Notes: generated by a model from the letters alone, not told the origin. A stretch of 64,000 nt of DNA from Paenibacillus arenosi (GCF_014841135.1 NZ_JACYTN010000001.1:248001-312000); one strand, 5' to 3'. Shown: positions 1 through 8,978, counted from the first letter of the stretch. A program made the numbers and translations.

Positions 1-1
1 G

Positions 2-91
2 AGATTAGGTTTTGTTGTTGTGAGGGGTTATATGTATAGTGAAGCAAGCAAAGGAGTGGGAGGTATGGGCAAGGAACTTATGCAAAAATAA
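2..91 (+). CDS. C-terminal tail of an upstream gene (partial)
   Basis: An open frame enters from the left edge and ends at TAA (89-91), giving 29 residues that end in MGKELMQK. It is followed 28 bases later by a terminator-like hairpin, which supports it being the real end of a gene. The peptide is too short for me to assign a family. The frame could still be chance. Confidence 0.4.
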   Translation, partial: RLGFVVVRGYMYSEASKGVGGMGKELMQK

Positions 92-119
92 AGATAAATA
101 AATATATATTTTATGGATT

Positions 120-160
120 AACCCAAAAGATTTATATTTTCTTTCGGGCTATTTGTTTTG
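120..160 (+). terminator. Terminator-like hairpin after the partial gene
   Basis: AACCCAAAAGA (120-130) pairs with TCTTTCGGGCT (140-150) apart from two mismatches. The loop is AT-rich and a T-rich stretch follows. It would end transcription of the upstream gene before the accessory array. Confidence 0.45.
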
Positions 161-553
161 TATAGATTTTTGTTTGTTCGTTGAATATCGCATATTAAAA
201 GAAGTGTGGTTGCAATGTTCTAGTACATTCTTCGTGCAAAGAAACGACGATTTCTAATCATTCTAATAAACATATTCAACTAATTCTGTTGTGTGGTAAT
301 ATCAGGAATGTAGGCTGGTTAGCACTGGTGAAAACGGAGTGTGAGAAAAACTTTATAACGAAAGATTTTTAATACTGTCAAGAGTAAGGCAAGCAGTAGC
401 ATGAGTGATTTTTGGAGATATCTAAAGTAACTAGATCCTTAATGGGCTTGCTAACTTAACAGTTTCGTGAATACTCTACATACAAATTACTTGTGAAATT
501 CACAAATAAGAAAGTTAGCTGAAACTCAAGAAAATAAAAGTGGAGGATTAGCA
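161..553. other. Non-coding leader before the accessory array
   Basis: No convincing gene is visible. The stretch is AT-rich. It contains a CGTGAATAC word near 469-477, similar to CGTGAATATAC in the gap at 2601-2676. A TATAACGAAAG near 353 weakly resembles the ATAACA starts of the later intergenic elements. The end carries the ribosome binding site GTGGAGG for the gene at 554. Confidence 0.4.
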
Positions 554-1492
554 ATGAAGAGTGAAGATCAGAGATATTATAATTTGATGTTAAAAAAAGT
601 TGATAAATTTAGTTTAATTCAAGAACATAGATTATACAAAGAAGAACAGATATTGATGATGTCACCAGATTTATTTATTGTGAGGAACGGATTAAACTGG
701 GTCATTAGAATAAACAAACTAATTAGACATTACCGATATTGTTTGGTGAATGCAATTGGTATTGCTCAAGAGATAAGAATACCTACCGAAGAAACAGAGA
801 TTAGGGATAGCTATTCATTTCATTTAGAGAATGCAGTATACAGACAATTGGTACTCTGGGATATGTATGCAAAATTATTAAATGAAACATATAGTCTAGG
901 TCATGAGCGAAAGGAATTATCAATTTGGCAAGTTATAAAAACCTTGAGGAGTTCTAAGGATGCACAACAAAGACAATTAGCTAAAAAACTGAAGAAGTAT
1001 TGTAACGGACGATTTCACCAATATGTAAGAAATTACTTGCGTAATACTTTTGCACATAATGGCGATCCACATGGCAAACTAATTTTTCATTATTATGATA
1101 GTAACGATCAGCTCAAACCAGATATTGATTTCATAATGCCAGATCACCATATAAAAGAATTGAGATATGTGATTATTGATTTTGTTAAATTACATAGATT
1201 TTTAAATAAAATTAATAAACATATCGAGAAAAAAATGCTAGAAAGAACAATTTTGATTGAGTATTATTTTGAGACTCTTTGTGGTAAACAAATTACTGAT
1301 GATAGTCATATACCCATTACTGTTTTACAAGAACTTAAGGATATATGGGAAGTATCTGATACTGGCGAGCCCTGTGAAGAATGCAAAAAACTATTAAACA
1401 ATACCACTCTCAAATACTGTAAACCTGTAAGATTTGTTTACCATAGGATTAATGAACCTCAAGATCATATAAGTATTTCGATGAAGCCTTGA
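554..1492 (+). CDS. HEPN-motif hypothetical protein
   Basis: A 312-residue protein of unknown function. The clearest signal is RNTFAHNG at about residues 161-168, an R-x4-H motif preceded by a helical, Lys/Arg-rich segment (KKLKKYCNGRFHQYVRN). This arrangement is typical of HEPN domains, many of which are RNases in toxin-antitoxin, Abi and CRISPR-associated systems. The C-terminal part has a CEECKKLL segment that could bind metal, but only two clustered cysteines and one later cysteine are present. No signal peptide or membrane segment is visible. The start follows GTGGAGG with good spacing. It stands alone, without an obvious antitoxin, as first gene of an AT-rich array of single genes. The HEPN assignment rests on the motif and its context; an RNase role is inference. 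Confidence 0.55.
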   Translation: MKSEDQRYYNLMLKKVDKFSLIQEHRLYKEEQILMMSPDLFIVRNGLNWVIRINKLIRHYRYCLVNAIGIAQEIRIPTEETEIRDSYSFHLENAVYRQLVLWDMYAKLLNETYSLGHERKELSIWQVIKTLRSSKDAQQRQLAKKLKKYCNGRFHQYVRNYLRNTFAHNGDPHGKLIFHYYDSNDQLKPDIDFIMPDHHIKELRYVIIDFVKLHRFLNKINKHIEKKMLERTILIEYYFETLCGKQITDDSHIPITVLQELKDIWEVSDTGEPCEECKKLLNNTTLKYCKPVRFVYHRINEPQDHISISMKP

Positions 1493-1499
1493 ACTTCAG

Positions 1500-1637
1500 A
1501 TAACACCGTATTTACGGGCCCCTAGATCTGGCTGAAGTGACTCTTAGAAGTAGAGTCAAGCAGATAACCTTGCAAGGTTAACTGGCGACGCTGACGCTCC
1601 TTTAAGCCTTTCGGGCTCGTAGATACAACAATGTTAT
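1500..1637. repeat. Intergenic palindromic element 1 (ATAACA...TGTTAT ends)
   Basis: The gap between the first two accessory genes starts with ATAACA (1500-1505) and ends with its inverse TGTTAT (1632-1637). In between are nested hairpins: TGACTCT/AGAGTCA (1538-1544/1552-1558) flanked by ATCTG/CAGAT, and the perfect 16-bp palindrome TAACCTTGCAAGGTTA (1565-1580). The size and folded-back layout recall integron attC sites, but the core words do not fit the attC consensus. Its boundary words recur in the next gap. Confidence 0.45.
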
Positions 1638-1680
1638 ATGAAATCCCCGCAAGATCGAAATAAAAGAGGTGGGTAACTTT

Positions 1681-2565
1681 GTGAGAGCTTATGGAAAAGA
1701 TCAGAGTGTGTTTGATGTAACGCTTAATTTAAATATTTCTTTGAATTTACTGAGAATGTACGGATATAAAATAGATACTCAATCCAGATTTCAATTATTC
1801 AAAAATAAATTCAATAGCCATTATATATCGTCAATATTGAACAAGCAGTATTCTGTGAAAGATTCAATTAAACGTGAACTTCTTTATGGTTATAAAGATT
1901 ACTGGGAATTGCTAACGATTTCTCAGTCAAGAAATATCCTAGCTGCAACTGACAGTGGAATTCGAAATGAGATAAAGCATGTTTTTAGCGGAAGTATTCT
2001 TGAGGGGAAAGATTCGAGACCTTGGGATTATCAATTTCAATATCACTTAAGTTCATTATTTGAACTATCCGGTTTAAAAGTGACTTTACAAGAACCTGAT
2101 TTTTCATTTGAATATAAAGGAAGAAAATATACCGTTGCAGCAAAAAGATTGAATAGTAAAAATAGCATACAAGCTAATATAGAGAAAGCAGAAAACCAAA
2201 TCAAACAATTTGATAATTACGGGTTTATTGCCCTATCACTTGATAAAATTTTTAAAGAAACCAACCCAATAGTTCGTATAACTAACCCAGAATCTTCTTT
2301 ACGAAAGGCGAAAGAAATTATTCAAAATATAATAAGAGAAGACTTTTTGGAAAGCTATTTTGGAAGAAGGACAAATCAAATACTTGGAATCATTGCTTGT
2401 ATATCATTTCCGTATTTCTTAGAGTCAGAAAAGCCATTATTTGAATTGGGTTACACTTCAACTATAATGTTTCTTCCAATACAGCCGCCCGATACAGCAG
2501 AGTGGAATGAAGTGCTAGAAATCGGTGAAAAACTTCAGAACTTTAAAATTCACATATCTAGATAA
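1681..2565 (+). CDS. PD-(D/E)xK nuclease-like hypothetical protein
   Basis: A protein of 294 residues from the GTG at 1681, chosen because AGAGGTGGG lies 7 bases upstream; an in-frame GTG at 1669 would lie inside that site. The middle of the protein reads PDFSFEYKGRKYTVAAKR (about residues 142-159). This is the beta-hairpin layout of restriction-endonuclease-like folds: Asp, a short strand, then a strand ending in xxK. The usual ExK is AAK here, so the acidic residue is missing or supplied from elsewhere, for example by the Glu of FEYKG. An SSLFELSGLKV helix precedes it, as in many such nucleases. The rest is unassigned. It sits between two intergenic palindromic elements as a single-gene unit. 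A restriction or Abi-type role is possible; an inactive nuclease fold is equally possible. Confidence 0.45.
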   Translation: MRAYGKDQSVFDVTLNLNISLNLLRMYGYKIDTQSRFQLFKNKFNSHYISSILNKQYSVKDSIKRELLYGYKDYWELLTISQSRNILAATDSGIRNEIKHVFSGSILEGKDSRPWDYQFQYHLSSLFELSGLKVTLQEPDFSFEYKGRKYTVAAKRLNSKNSIQANIEKAENQIKQFDNYGFIALSLDKIFKETNPIVRITNPESSLRKAKEIIQNIIREDFLESYFGRRTNQILGIIACISFPYFLESEKPLFELGYTSTIMFLPIQPPDTAEWNEVLEIGEKLQNFKIHISR

Positions 2566-2600
2566 TTTTTTTGGTGATTTAAGGAAGGTGGGAACATCCT

Positions 2601-2676
2601 ATAACAGGTTTCGGAGAAGTAGAAGCAGCCAAACACATCCGACTCAGTTGGACGTCGTGAATATACGAAATGTTAT
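2601..2676. repeat. Intergenic palindromic element 2 (ATAACA...TGTTAT ends)
   Basis: A 76-bp element begins with ATAACA (2601-2606) and ends with TGTTAT (2671-2676), followed by ATGA as in element 1, so both share TGTTATATGA at the right end. CGTGAATATACG lies just inside the right end; the inverse word TATTCACG occurs near the left end of the element at 6491. Smaller complementary words (TCC/GGA) lie inside. Confidence 0.45.
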
Positions 2677-3077
2677 ATGACAGAATCAAGTGATAAAGAG
2701 AACCAGTAGAATCTCAATTCAAAGGAGTATGAAATTATTTATGTAGATGAAGAGCATCTTTAAAATCTCGTAAATAGATTTCGCGTTATACAATGGCTTG
2801 AGCGGAGAGATCTGCGTCATCATGAAATAAATGGTGTCTTTGTATTTCCTCTGGTAGTAATTCATGTATCTGCTTGGAGTAGAGATTCCGTTCCGAAGAA
2901 GACTGATTCTAGTTGGAGTGTCGTGGGAAAGCTCGCCATATGGCTTTAAGTTTTCAACGAGGGGACTTAATAGAGAACATATCAGTATAATAATTTCTTG
3001 CAATTAGAATATATGACAGCGATATGTAAAATGATAAAAAATATATTGGGAATCAAAGAGTTTAGGGGACATTCATA
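2677..3077. other. Gap with a doubtful minus-strand frame
   Basis: No plus-strand gene is convincing here. On the minus strand a 94-codon frame (3003 to 2719) would encode a hydrophobic-ended peptide with an STPSRYMNYYQRKYKD core. I recognise no family and it may be a decayed fragment. A plus-strand ribosome-binding-like AAAGGAG (about 2720) is followed by an ATG that meets a stop after five codons, which also suggests decay. Confidence 0.3.
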
Positions 3078-5036
3078 ATGAGAGAGATTAAGTTCTATTC
3101 GAAAAATGACTTAGCAAGTGTGCCTATTCTACAAAAAATTGAATATATTTTAAAGGAATCCAAAGAGGAAAAAGAACTAGCAAGCATCAACGATATGATT
3201 GAAATATATAATATAAAACAATATTTTGACCATAAGCTTTACTTACTAAGTTGGACATCGGATGAGATTGATAAGTACGAAAGTCAAGTCGAAATATATT
3301 TTAAGCGGGTTGCTCGTTTTTTTAATTCTATTAACAGGGGGAATTTAGTAGATTTATTTAATGAATTGGATATAGAATACATAGAAGATTTTTGGGCACT
3401 TTTTGATAAATTTAAAGTATACGAAAAAATCACGGATGAAGAATTTAAGCAACTTATACATGAAAAGAATTTTTGGCTGTATCAACTATTGAAGTATAAA
3501 AACCTTGGTGAACGTTTTGGTAGAGTAATTAAAGAATATATGCTGAAAGATTATTCGTCAGCAGAGTTATTGTTAGATGCATATGAGATGCAACGTACAG
3601 TGGAACAAGGAAGGTTTATTTTCCCAAAAGAGTTAACAAATTCGGATAAGGAAACAATCATTCTGAATTACATTAATAGCGAAAGCCCTAATTTGAATTA
3701 TTTGCGGCTTATTGTGAATATACAAAGTAATAAAGATAAAATTTTACTTTCACCAAAAACTTTATTAAACGCGAAAAAAAGAGCAGAGGAAGAAGAGAGG
3801 AAACTTTTTCCTGAAGATTCTGGCATACTATTGGAATCTAGCGTAGTTTTTTCTAAAAATCAAGAAGAAGCTGTTATTACTAATGTAGAAGGAATGTCAA
3901 TAAAGGTAACATACAGTACAAAATGGCTTGAAGAAAACATAGGTAATGAAACATTGTTGAATAACTTTATCTATTTGTTTGAATTTGTTGATAATCAAAT
4001 GAGATGTAATTTTGTAAGCAAGCCTAGCCAAATGGGAGTGATGGAAAGAATCGCTTCTTCTCGTTCTCGAAATGCTTATTTAACAGGAATTTCTTTTAAA
4101 CAAATGAACATGTTCTCTCTAATTCAAATGTATGGATATTATAATGAGTTATTTAGCTTAGGAGTGCGATTGGAGTCAGTCATTGAATGGTTTTTTAAAG
4201 AGTACTTGTCTAATGAGTTTCAAGCTTTAAATTTTGATATAAATATGCCGTCTACTAATTCTACCTTACTTGAAAAGTGCACTAATATAATGCCAGCAGT
4301 GGAGTCGGTTCTAAAACAATTCTCTTTATTTGTTCAAGAGGGCATTGTTGATTTTGAATTACTTGAAATACGCTCTGAACATCTAAGCTATAGCAATATT
4401 CCTTCATTAGTAAATAAAAAGTATGTATACGGAGTTGGAGAAGAATTTAACTATGCCACGTTTCTCTTTTTCTCTGATCAAAGTGGATTAGGATATAACA
4501 AGAAAAACCAGAGTAGCTATGAAAATTATTTTGAATTGTTACGCAATGAATCCTACAAATTAAGTGATTATCCAGAATACTTTCATCAGGAAATTGAGTG
4601 GTTATTGGAGAGGAATTATCTAAAAAGTGACAGTGAAGGATATATTACTATTGAAGATGATGCTTTAATTTTGGTAATGAGGGATTTATATTTTAATCAA
4701 GTAATTAACTATTGGAGATCTTCAAAAACAAAAAGAAATGCTATAGATAAACTTGAAACAAAAAAAGCAATTGTCTTTGAAAGTTCATTATTTTCAAAAC
4801 CTGAGCAAGATTATATAAACTATACGCTCAACAAATCTCAATTCAATAATGGCTGGGACTTAAGAAATAGATATAGCCATACTCAACCGAAAAGTAAAAA
4901 TAGTGATAAAATGCACGAACAAAACTACATGATATTTCTACGATTGTTAGTTTTATTTGTAATAAAAATAAATGATGATTTTTGCATATCAGATTCGATC
5001 TCTAAGAGAGAATTTGAAAACATTACTATCTCATAA
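3078..5036 (+). CDS. Large protein with C-terminal HEPN-like motif
   Basis: A 652-residue, Lys/Glu-rich, apparently soluble and mostly helical protein of unknown function. Near the C-terminus (about residues 593-601) it reads LRNRYSHTQ, an R-x4-H motif followed by a helix (FLRLLVLFVIKIN). This is the motif-then-helix pattern of HEPN-type C-terminal domains in large DUF4209-like proteins. The long N-terminal part shows no ATPase, helicase or nuclease motif that I can see. It is the second of three R-x4-H proteins in a row in this array, which makes a chance match less likely. The ATG at 3078 has only a weak upstream site (AGGGGAC). The role may be RNA cleavage in phage defence; that is inference. 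Confidence 0.45.
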   Translation: MREIKFYSKNDLASVPILQKIEYILKESKEEKELASINDMIEIYNIKQYFDHKLYLLSWTSDEIDKYESQVEIYFKRVARFFNSINRGNLVDLFNELDIEYIEDFWALFDKFKVYEKITDEEFKQLIHEKNFWLYQLLKYKNLGERFGRVIKEYMLKDYSSAELLLDAYEMQRTVEQGRFIFPKELTNSDKETIILNYINSESPNLNYLRLIVNIQSNKDKILLSPKTLLNAKKRAEEEERKLFPEDSGILLESSVVFSKNQEEAVITNVEGMSIKVTYSTKWLEENIGNETLLNNFIYLFEFVDNQMRCNFVSKPSQMGVMERIASSRSRNAYLTGISFKQMNMFSLIQMYGYYNELFSLGVRLESVIEWFFKEYLSNEFQALNFDINMPSTNSTLLEKCTNIMPAVESVLKQFSLFVQEGIVDFELLEIRSEHLSYSNIPSLVNKKYVYGVGEEFNYATFLFFSDQSGLGYNKKNQSSYENYFELLRNESYKLSDYPEYFHQEIEWLLERNYLKSDSEGYITIEDDALILVMRDLYFNQVINYWRSSKTKRNAIDKLETKKAIVFESSLFSKPEQDYINYTLNKSQFNNGWDLRNRYSHTQPKSKNSDKMHEQNYMIFLRLLVLFVIKINDDFCISDSISKREFENITIS

Positions 5037-5516
5037 ATAGAGTAAGTGAATAATAAATATTTATTTAAAGGTCCATTGTAGTTAATTAGTAGATTGAGTA
5101 TTCGAAGAAGTGATTCCGGAGTATAACAATGTATCTACATTGAGGGACATATGTCCCTTGGTTGTCAGTAGATAAACGAAGAAGCATGATAAGACAACAT
5201 ATGCTCTGACCCAAGATAAGGGCTATCGAGGGCCGGAGCGTGTTGTAGATGCCAAAACGTATTTAGAAATACTTGTAGTAAATCTAGAAGATTAATATCA
5301 TTAATTATAATCACAAGGGGATCATATTCTAATTGGAATATATACTGACAAGTTCTGTTGTTATTATTATTTAAAGGGGAAATTAAAATTTTTTCAAAAT
5401 ATTTCTAATTAAGAAAAAGATATACAAAGAAAAAATGAAGGATAATTTCATATTTTGAAATGGCTAAGCCTTTCTATACATATTTAATTGAGTAGGATAA
5501 GTAAACGAGGTGTACA
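5037..5516. other. Gap containing hairpin-rich element 3 (5123-5252)
   Basis: ATAACA (5123-5128) is followed by CAATGTA/TACATTG (5127-5133/5136-5142), then the perfect 16-bp palindrome AGGGACATATGTCCCT (5143-5158). A long bulged hairpin comes next: GCAT-ACAACA-GCTC (5184-5206) pairs with GAGC-TGTTGT-ATGC (5236-5252), with CCC/GGG inside. The right end therefore uses ACAACA/TGTTGT in place of ATAACA/TGTTAT. After 5260 the sequence is AT-rich with no further gene, and it likely contains the promoter of the next gene. Confidence 0.45.
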
Positions 5517-6446
5517 ATGTCAATAGTATACTCAAACGATTTGTTAAGTAGCATTGATAGAAGTGTGAATAAATTACATGAAATAATATCGAAATTGTCG
5601 GATGATAATTTAATTAATCAAGGGCTATTCCTTATGTCAACAACATTCTTTGAAGCTACTTTACGGGACGTAATGAATAAAATTCTAATTTCTAACCCTG
5701 AAAAATTAAAAAAAGATAATTTCACAATAAATAAATATGATTTAAGTAGTTTAGGGGATTCTATAATTCTCAAGAATGTAATTGAAAACGAGCTATTTAA
5801 TTTGTTTAAGGGAAACGTGAAAGAACAATTAATATATATAATCGAACTAATCGCAAACATAAAATCAAGCAATCTAAAAAACAAATCAAAGAATGAAGAA
5901 ATTATAAATGTAATAATCAAATGTAGTGATATTTCAATATATAGAAATTGTCTAGTTCACAATTTAGGTGAAAAAAGTAAGAACTTCGACGAAAGCGTTC
6001 AATACTACATCAGTGAAGATAATAAATTAAACTTCAGTACTCAATTAATTAAAATTTTTATTGAAGATTATTTGAGTTTTTTTAAAATGTTAAAAGAAAA
6101 AATCCAAAAGAATAGTGAATTTAAAGAGAAAACTCGATTAGAACGTCTAAGACAATTATGGGATGATTGTTTTGGTAGTCCTTTACTTAATTTTGATGAT
6201 TATTGGTTAACTGATATTAAACAAGACTTAATAGTAAAGATTAAATATCCCGATAGTGAACATGGATTAAGTAGTTCAGAGAGAATATATTTATCAATAT
6301 GGCGACATCAATACTATAATTCTATAAAAACAGAAGAATTTTTGCTTTGCAGTGTAGACGAAAATAAACTCTATAAGATATATAAGGTGTTGTCTGAAGT
6401 TGAATTTTATTACATGTACCAACAAGCTAATCCTATAAGAAATTAA
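5517..6446 (+). CDS. HEPN-motif hypothetical protein
   Basis: A 309-residue protein, very rich in Lys, Ile and Asn. It starts with a helical segment (SIDRSVNKLHEIISKLSDD) and a second helix ending FEATLRDVMNKIL. At about residues 141-147 it reads YRNCLVH, an R-x4-H motif. The overall plan (early helices, charged loop, RN-x3-H on a late helix) fits the MAE_28990/MAE_18760-type HEPN families as I remember them. The C-terminal 90 residues are a separate unassigned region. The start is the ATG at 5517 behind ACGAGGTG. It is the third R-x4-H protein of the array, has no obvious partner gene, and is followed by another palindromic gap. A toxin or RNase role is inferred from the motif. Confidence 0.5.
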   Translation: MSIVYSNDLLSSIDRSVNKLHEIISKLSDDNLINQGLFLMSTTFFEATLRDVMNKILISNPEKLKKDNFTINKYDLSSLGDSIILKNVIENELFNLFKGNVKEQLIYIIELIANIKSSNLKNKSKNEEIINVIIKCSDISIYRNCLVHNLGEKSKNFDESVQYYISEDNKLNFSTQLIKIFIEDYLSFFKMLKEKIQKNSEFKEKTRLERLRQLWDDCFGSPLLNFDDYWLTDIKQDLIVKIKYPDSEHGLSSSERIYLSIWRHQYYNSIKTEEFLLCSVDENKLYKIYKVLSEVEFYYMYQQANPIRN

Positions 6447-6490
6447 CAAAATAATATTCTCAAGCAGTTCATAGATGCCAATTACTTCGC

Positions 6491-6593
6491 ATAACAACAT
6501 ATTCACGTATCGGGAAACACGCTCGTCAGTACGTACGAAATGGTCGTGAAGATGTGGCAGTCGGACAAATCCGACATAGGTCGGACGTTGTAA
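6491..6593. repeat. Intergenic palindromic element 4
   Basis: It starts with ATAACAAC (6491-6498) and ends with GTTGTAAG (about 6587-6594), so the ends are partly inverse. TTCACG near the left end is complementary to CGTGAA in GGTCGTGAAG. A strong inner hairpin GTCGGA/TCCGAC is followed by a third copy, GTCGGACG. It shares ATAACA and the TATTCACG word with the other gaps. Confidence 0.4.
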
Positions 6594-6634
6594 GAAATGG
6601 GGAAACTATTAATAAAAAATGAGGTGAAGATCAA

Positions 6635-7651
6635 ATGAAAGAAGAATTGCTTAGAATTATATATAAATTTGGCCTTAATCTTTCAAAATCAGAATACAAC
6701 CAATATATACCTAAACTAAGGGACTATTTTGTCAAATACCTTATCGATACAATGTCTAACTCAACTATTGAAAATGTTTTTAAACACGAGTTTACAAGAA
6801 ATAATATTATTCAAAGTACAATATATTATGTGGTTAATAATGAGAATGTTAAAAGTAAATCCGCCATTGATGATTTCCTAATAGCATTAAATCGATTTTT
6901 TGAAGAATCGATATATATAAAATACCCAAATCACAACTTAATTTCGCTAAAGCCATTTACCAGTTTGAACAAAGAAATTGAGAGCGCTTTATCTAGCAAT
7001 GGAATAAAACTTGAAGAGAGACAATCCTCTCCATCAATAAATGATGAGCAGTATAAATTCATTTTAAATTACATCCATAATGATAAAGATAATTCCTTTA
7101 AAACCAGACAAGTTCGTATAATTATTAAACTATTTCTTTTGTATGGTTTTAGTTTCGATAGAATAATTAATTTAAAGAAAAGTGATTATTCGCTGGAACA
7201 TCGCATTTTAGAAATAGTTTATAAGGATATGCCAAGAAGAAGCCTACAACTTGAAGTTCCGTATTCTCTACACAAAGAATTCGAAATATATTTGCAAAAA
7301 TTAAGTCAAACTGATTTTGAAAGTGAACGATTTTTTTTAAATACCAGAGGGAATCCAATAACTCATGAATTTACAATTGATTACTTGAAAGAAATACGAA
7401 ATATGTACTTCTCAAATAATGAGTTAGAGAAAGAATTAAGGAATCCATTTACACCAACAGGATTAGCTAAATACGCGATTATCAGAATGATCCTTGATAG
7501 TGTAAATCAATCTGTTATATCAGATTTAACAGATTTCAAAACTGATGTTTTGTCTAATTGTCAAGATATAGTCAATGAAATTAAAGAGTTAAATAGAAAT
7601 CGGTATGTCAATCATATGATAAGAGGACTGCAGGCATATGATGAATTGTAA
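6635..7651 (+). CDS. Tyrosine-recombinase-like protein lacking catalytic residues
   Basis: A 338-residue protein. Residues about 150-215 read like the catalytic-domain entry of phage-type integrases: a helix with QVRIIIKLFLLYGF, then DRIINLKKSDYSLEHRILEI. The latter corresponds to the usual 'G-R-isEl-nL-w-Did' segment, but with the catalytic Arg replaced. The segment FTPTGLAKYAIIRMIL occupies the place of the HxxR box, and no final catalytic Tyr in a GH...Y context can be found. An N-terminal helical part could serve as a DNA-binding (SAM-like) domain. It is probably a DNA-binding or scaffold descendant of a recombinase, not an active one. It closes the array of single-gene units and starts behind GAGGTGAAG. 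The fold assignment is a pattern judgement. Confidence 0.35.
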   Translation: MKEELLRIIYKFGLNLSKSEYNQYIPKLRDYFVKYLIDTMSNSTIENVFKHEFTRNNIIQSTIYYVVNNENVKSKSAIDDFLIALNRFFEESIYIKYPNHNLISLKPFTSLNKEIESALSSNGIKLEERQSSPSINDEQYKFILNYIHNDKDNSFKTRQVRIIIKLFLLYGFSFDRIINLKKSDYSLEHRILEIVYKDMPRRSLQLEVPYSLHKEFEIYLQKLSQTDFESERFFLNTRGNPITHEFTIDYLKEIRNMYFSNNELEKELRNPFTPTGLAKYAIIRMILDSVNQSVISDLTDFKTDVLSNCQDIVNEIKELNRNRYVNHMIRGLQAYDEL

Positions 7652-7781
7652 TTCAACTGATTTTAAATGAAGATTCAAAGAAGTTTCCGCAACATACAAC
7701 ACAACATTTACATATCTGACTGACGTCCTCAATCAAGTGTTAAGCAGCAGCGCAATATACATGTTCGGGTAGGTGATTCTA

Positions 7782-8875
7782 ATGCTTAGTAAACTATCAC
7801 ATTCACAGCGCCAAGCTATCGATCATATTACTCAGTATGCCAGAGCAAGAAAAAGCGCTGCTCGAAAATCACTTATGGAAGTTCTCCAGATGTCCAATAT
7901 CCGATGTCCAATATCCCTTGGAGCACTCTTGAAAATGTTTGTACAAAGATCTTTGCGAACGCTAGGGTCGCACTGCATTTTCACCCTGATCGACTAACAG
8001 CAGATATGAAAACGGTGGCTCAGTCGTTGCTTGAACAGGGGATCTACAAGAGTCAGTTTGAAACTCATATTTCGAATGGCAGCGTATCCGCATACTCGGG
8101 TGGCGCACGGGATCTATGGGAGAAATCACTGTTTGGCGGAGCTTATCAGTTAGATGGAGTGACTGATGAACAGCGTCCGAAGTATGGGGCGTTGGATGTA
8201 ATGCTGCGCCCAGATGGCCCAGCTCCGCGATTCGGCTCGTGTTACTTTCTCCTTGCACCAAATGTCTCCACGCGTTGTACGTATACGTATTTGGATTCAC
8301 ATCAAGACCCCGTAGAAAGAGGCACTTATGAAGAGTTTGAAGATATATTGACAGCGACTTTTAAAGATGCATTTTTTCGAAATGAGGCTATCGGCGAGAA
8401 GGAGCTGACACCTCAGAAATTAATCGATCATCTATTAATAAATCTAGAACAACCATTACAAGACCCTTCAAATCGTAAGCCGAGTCGAAATCTCAACCAC
8501 TATATCGAGTCCCAGATTCATGGTGATATTACATTAAAGGAAGACGTGGATATTCTAGTTGCAGATCCTTCGTTCAAAAGCTCTTCCACGGGAGAAGTAT
8601 TGGAACAAATGTGTATGAAGTATTCTATTAAACTATATTGGCATATGGGATTCGCTATGAAAGTAGACGAAGTACCTTCAGATTTCAGGGGACCAACGAT
8701 GCCTTCTTTAGCGAAACGGATCGCACAAAACGGTTATATTGATGCCAATGTAATTGGGGCTGCCGCGTTAGATTTGAAATGTAATCCGGAAGTATGGAAG
8801 GATAGAGGAAGCTGCGAGGAAGTTCTTCAAGAGTTAAAATATATGTGGCATATACTCGTTCGATATGGAAACTAA
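7782..8875 (+). pseudogene. DUF3626 family protein, frameshifted by a 14-bp duplication
   Basis: The N-terminal frame (from ATG 7782, behind GGGTAGGTG) reads LSHSQRQAIDHI, the usual start of DUF3626 proteins. The remainder lies in another frame from 7904 to 8875 and holds the family hallmarks: LHFHPDRL, YKSQFETHISNG, SGGARDLWEKSLFGGAY and RPKYGAL. The two frames are separated by the tandem 14-bp copy at 7889-7916. Removing one copy joins them exactly (MEVLQ-MSNIPWS) into a 359-residue protein. The second frame has its own ATG inside the second copy (7904), so a shortened 323-residue protein might still be made if that start is used. The function of DUF3626 is unknown to me. Codon use is less AT-rich than in the genes to the left, so this gene probably belongs to the normal chromosome. 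Confidence 0.8.
7889..7916. repeat. 14-bp tandem duplication inside the DUF3626 gene
   Basis: GATGTCCAATATCC occurs twice in direct succession (7889-7902 and 7903-7916). Fourteen is not a multiple of three, so the duplication shifts the frame and creates the break in the host gene. Loss of one copy by slippage or recombination would repair it. Confidence 0.95.
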
Positions 8876-8978
8876 GCTGCACAGAATTAGTACCGACAAA
8901 CGTAAGTTTCATAATGGTTAATTTTGGTTGACAATATGTCCTTAATAGAATTACATAAAACCAAGGAGTTGAAAATAT

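Noticed and set aside
27-34. GTTATATG resembling the right end of the intergenic elements
   Set aside because: It lies inside the open coding frame that ends at 91, so it is most simply chance.
1500-6593. Canonical integron attC sites
   Set aside because: The ends do not fit RYYYAAC/GTTRRRY and no IntI-type integrase is present; only the folded layout is similar.
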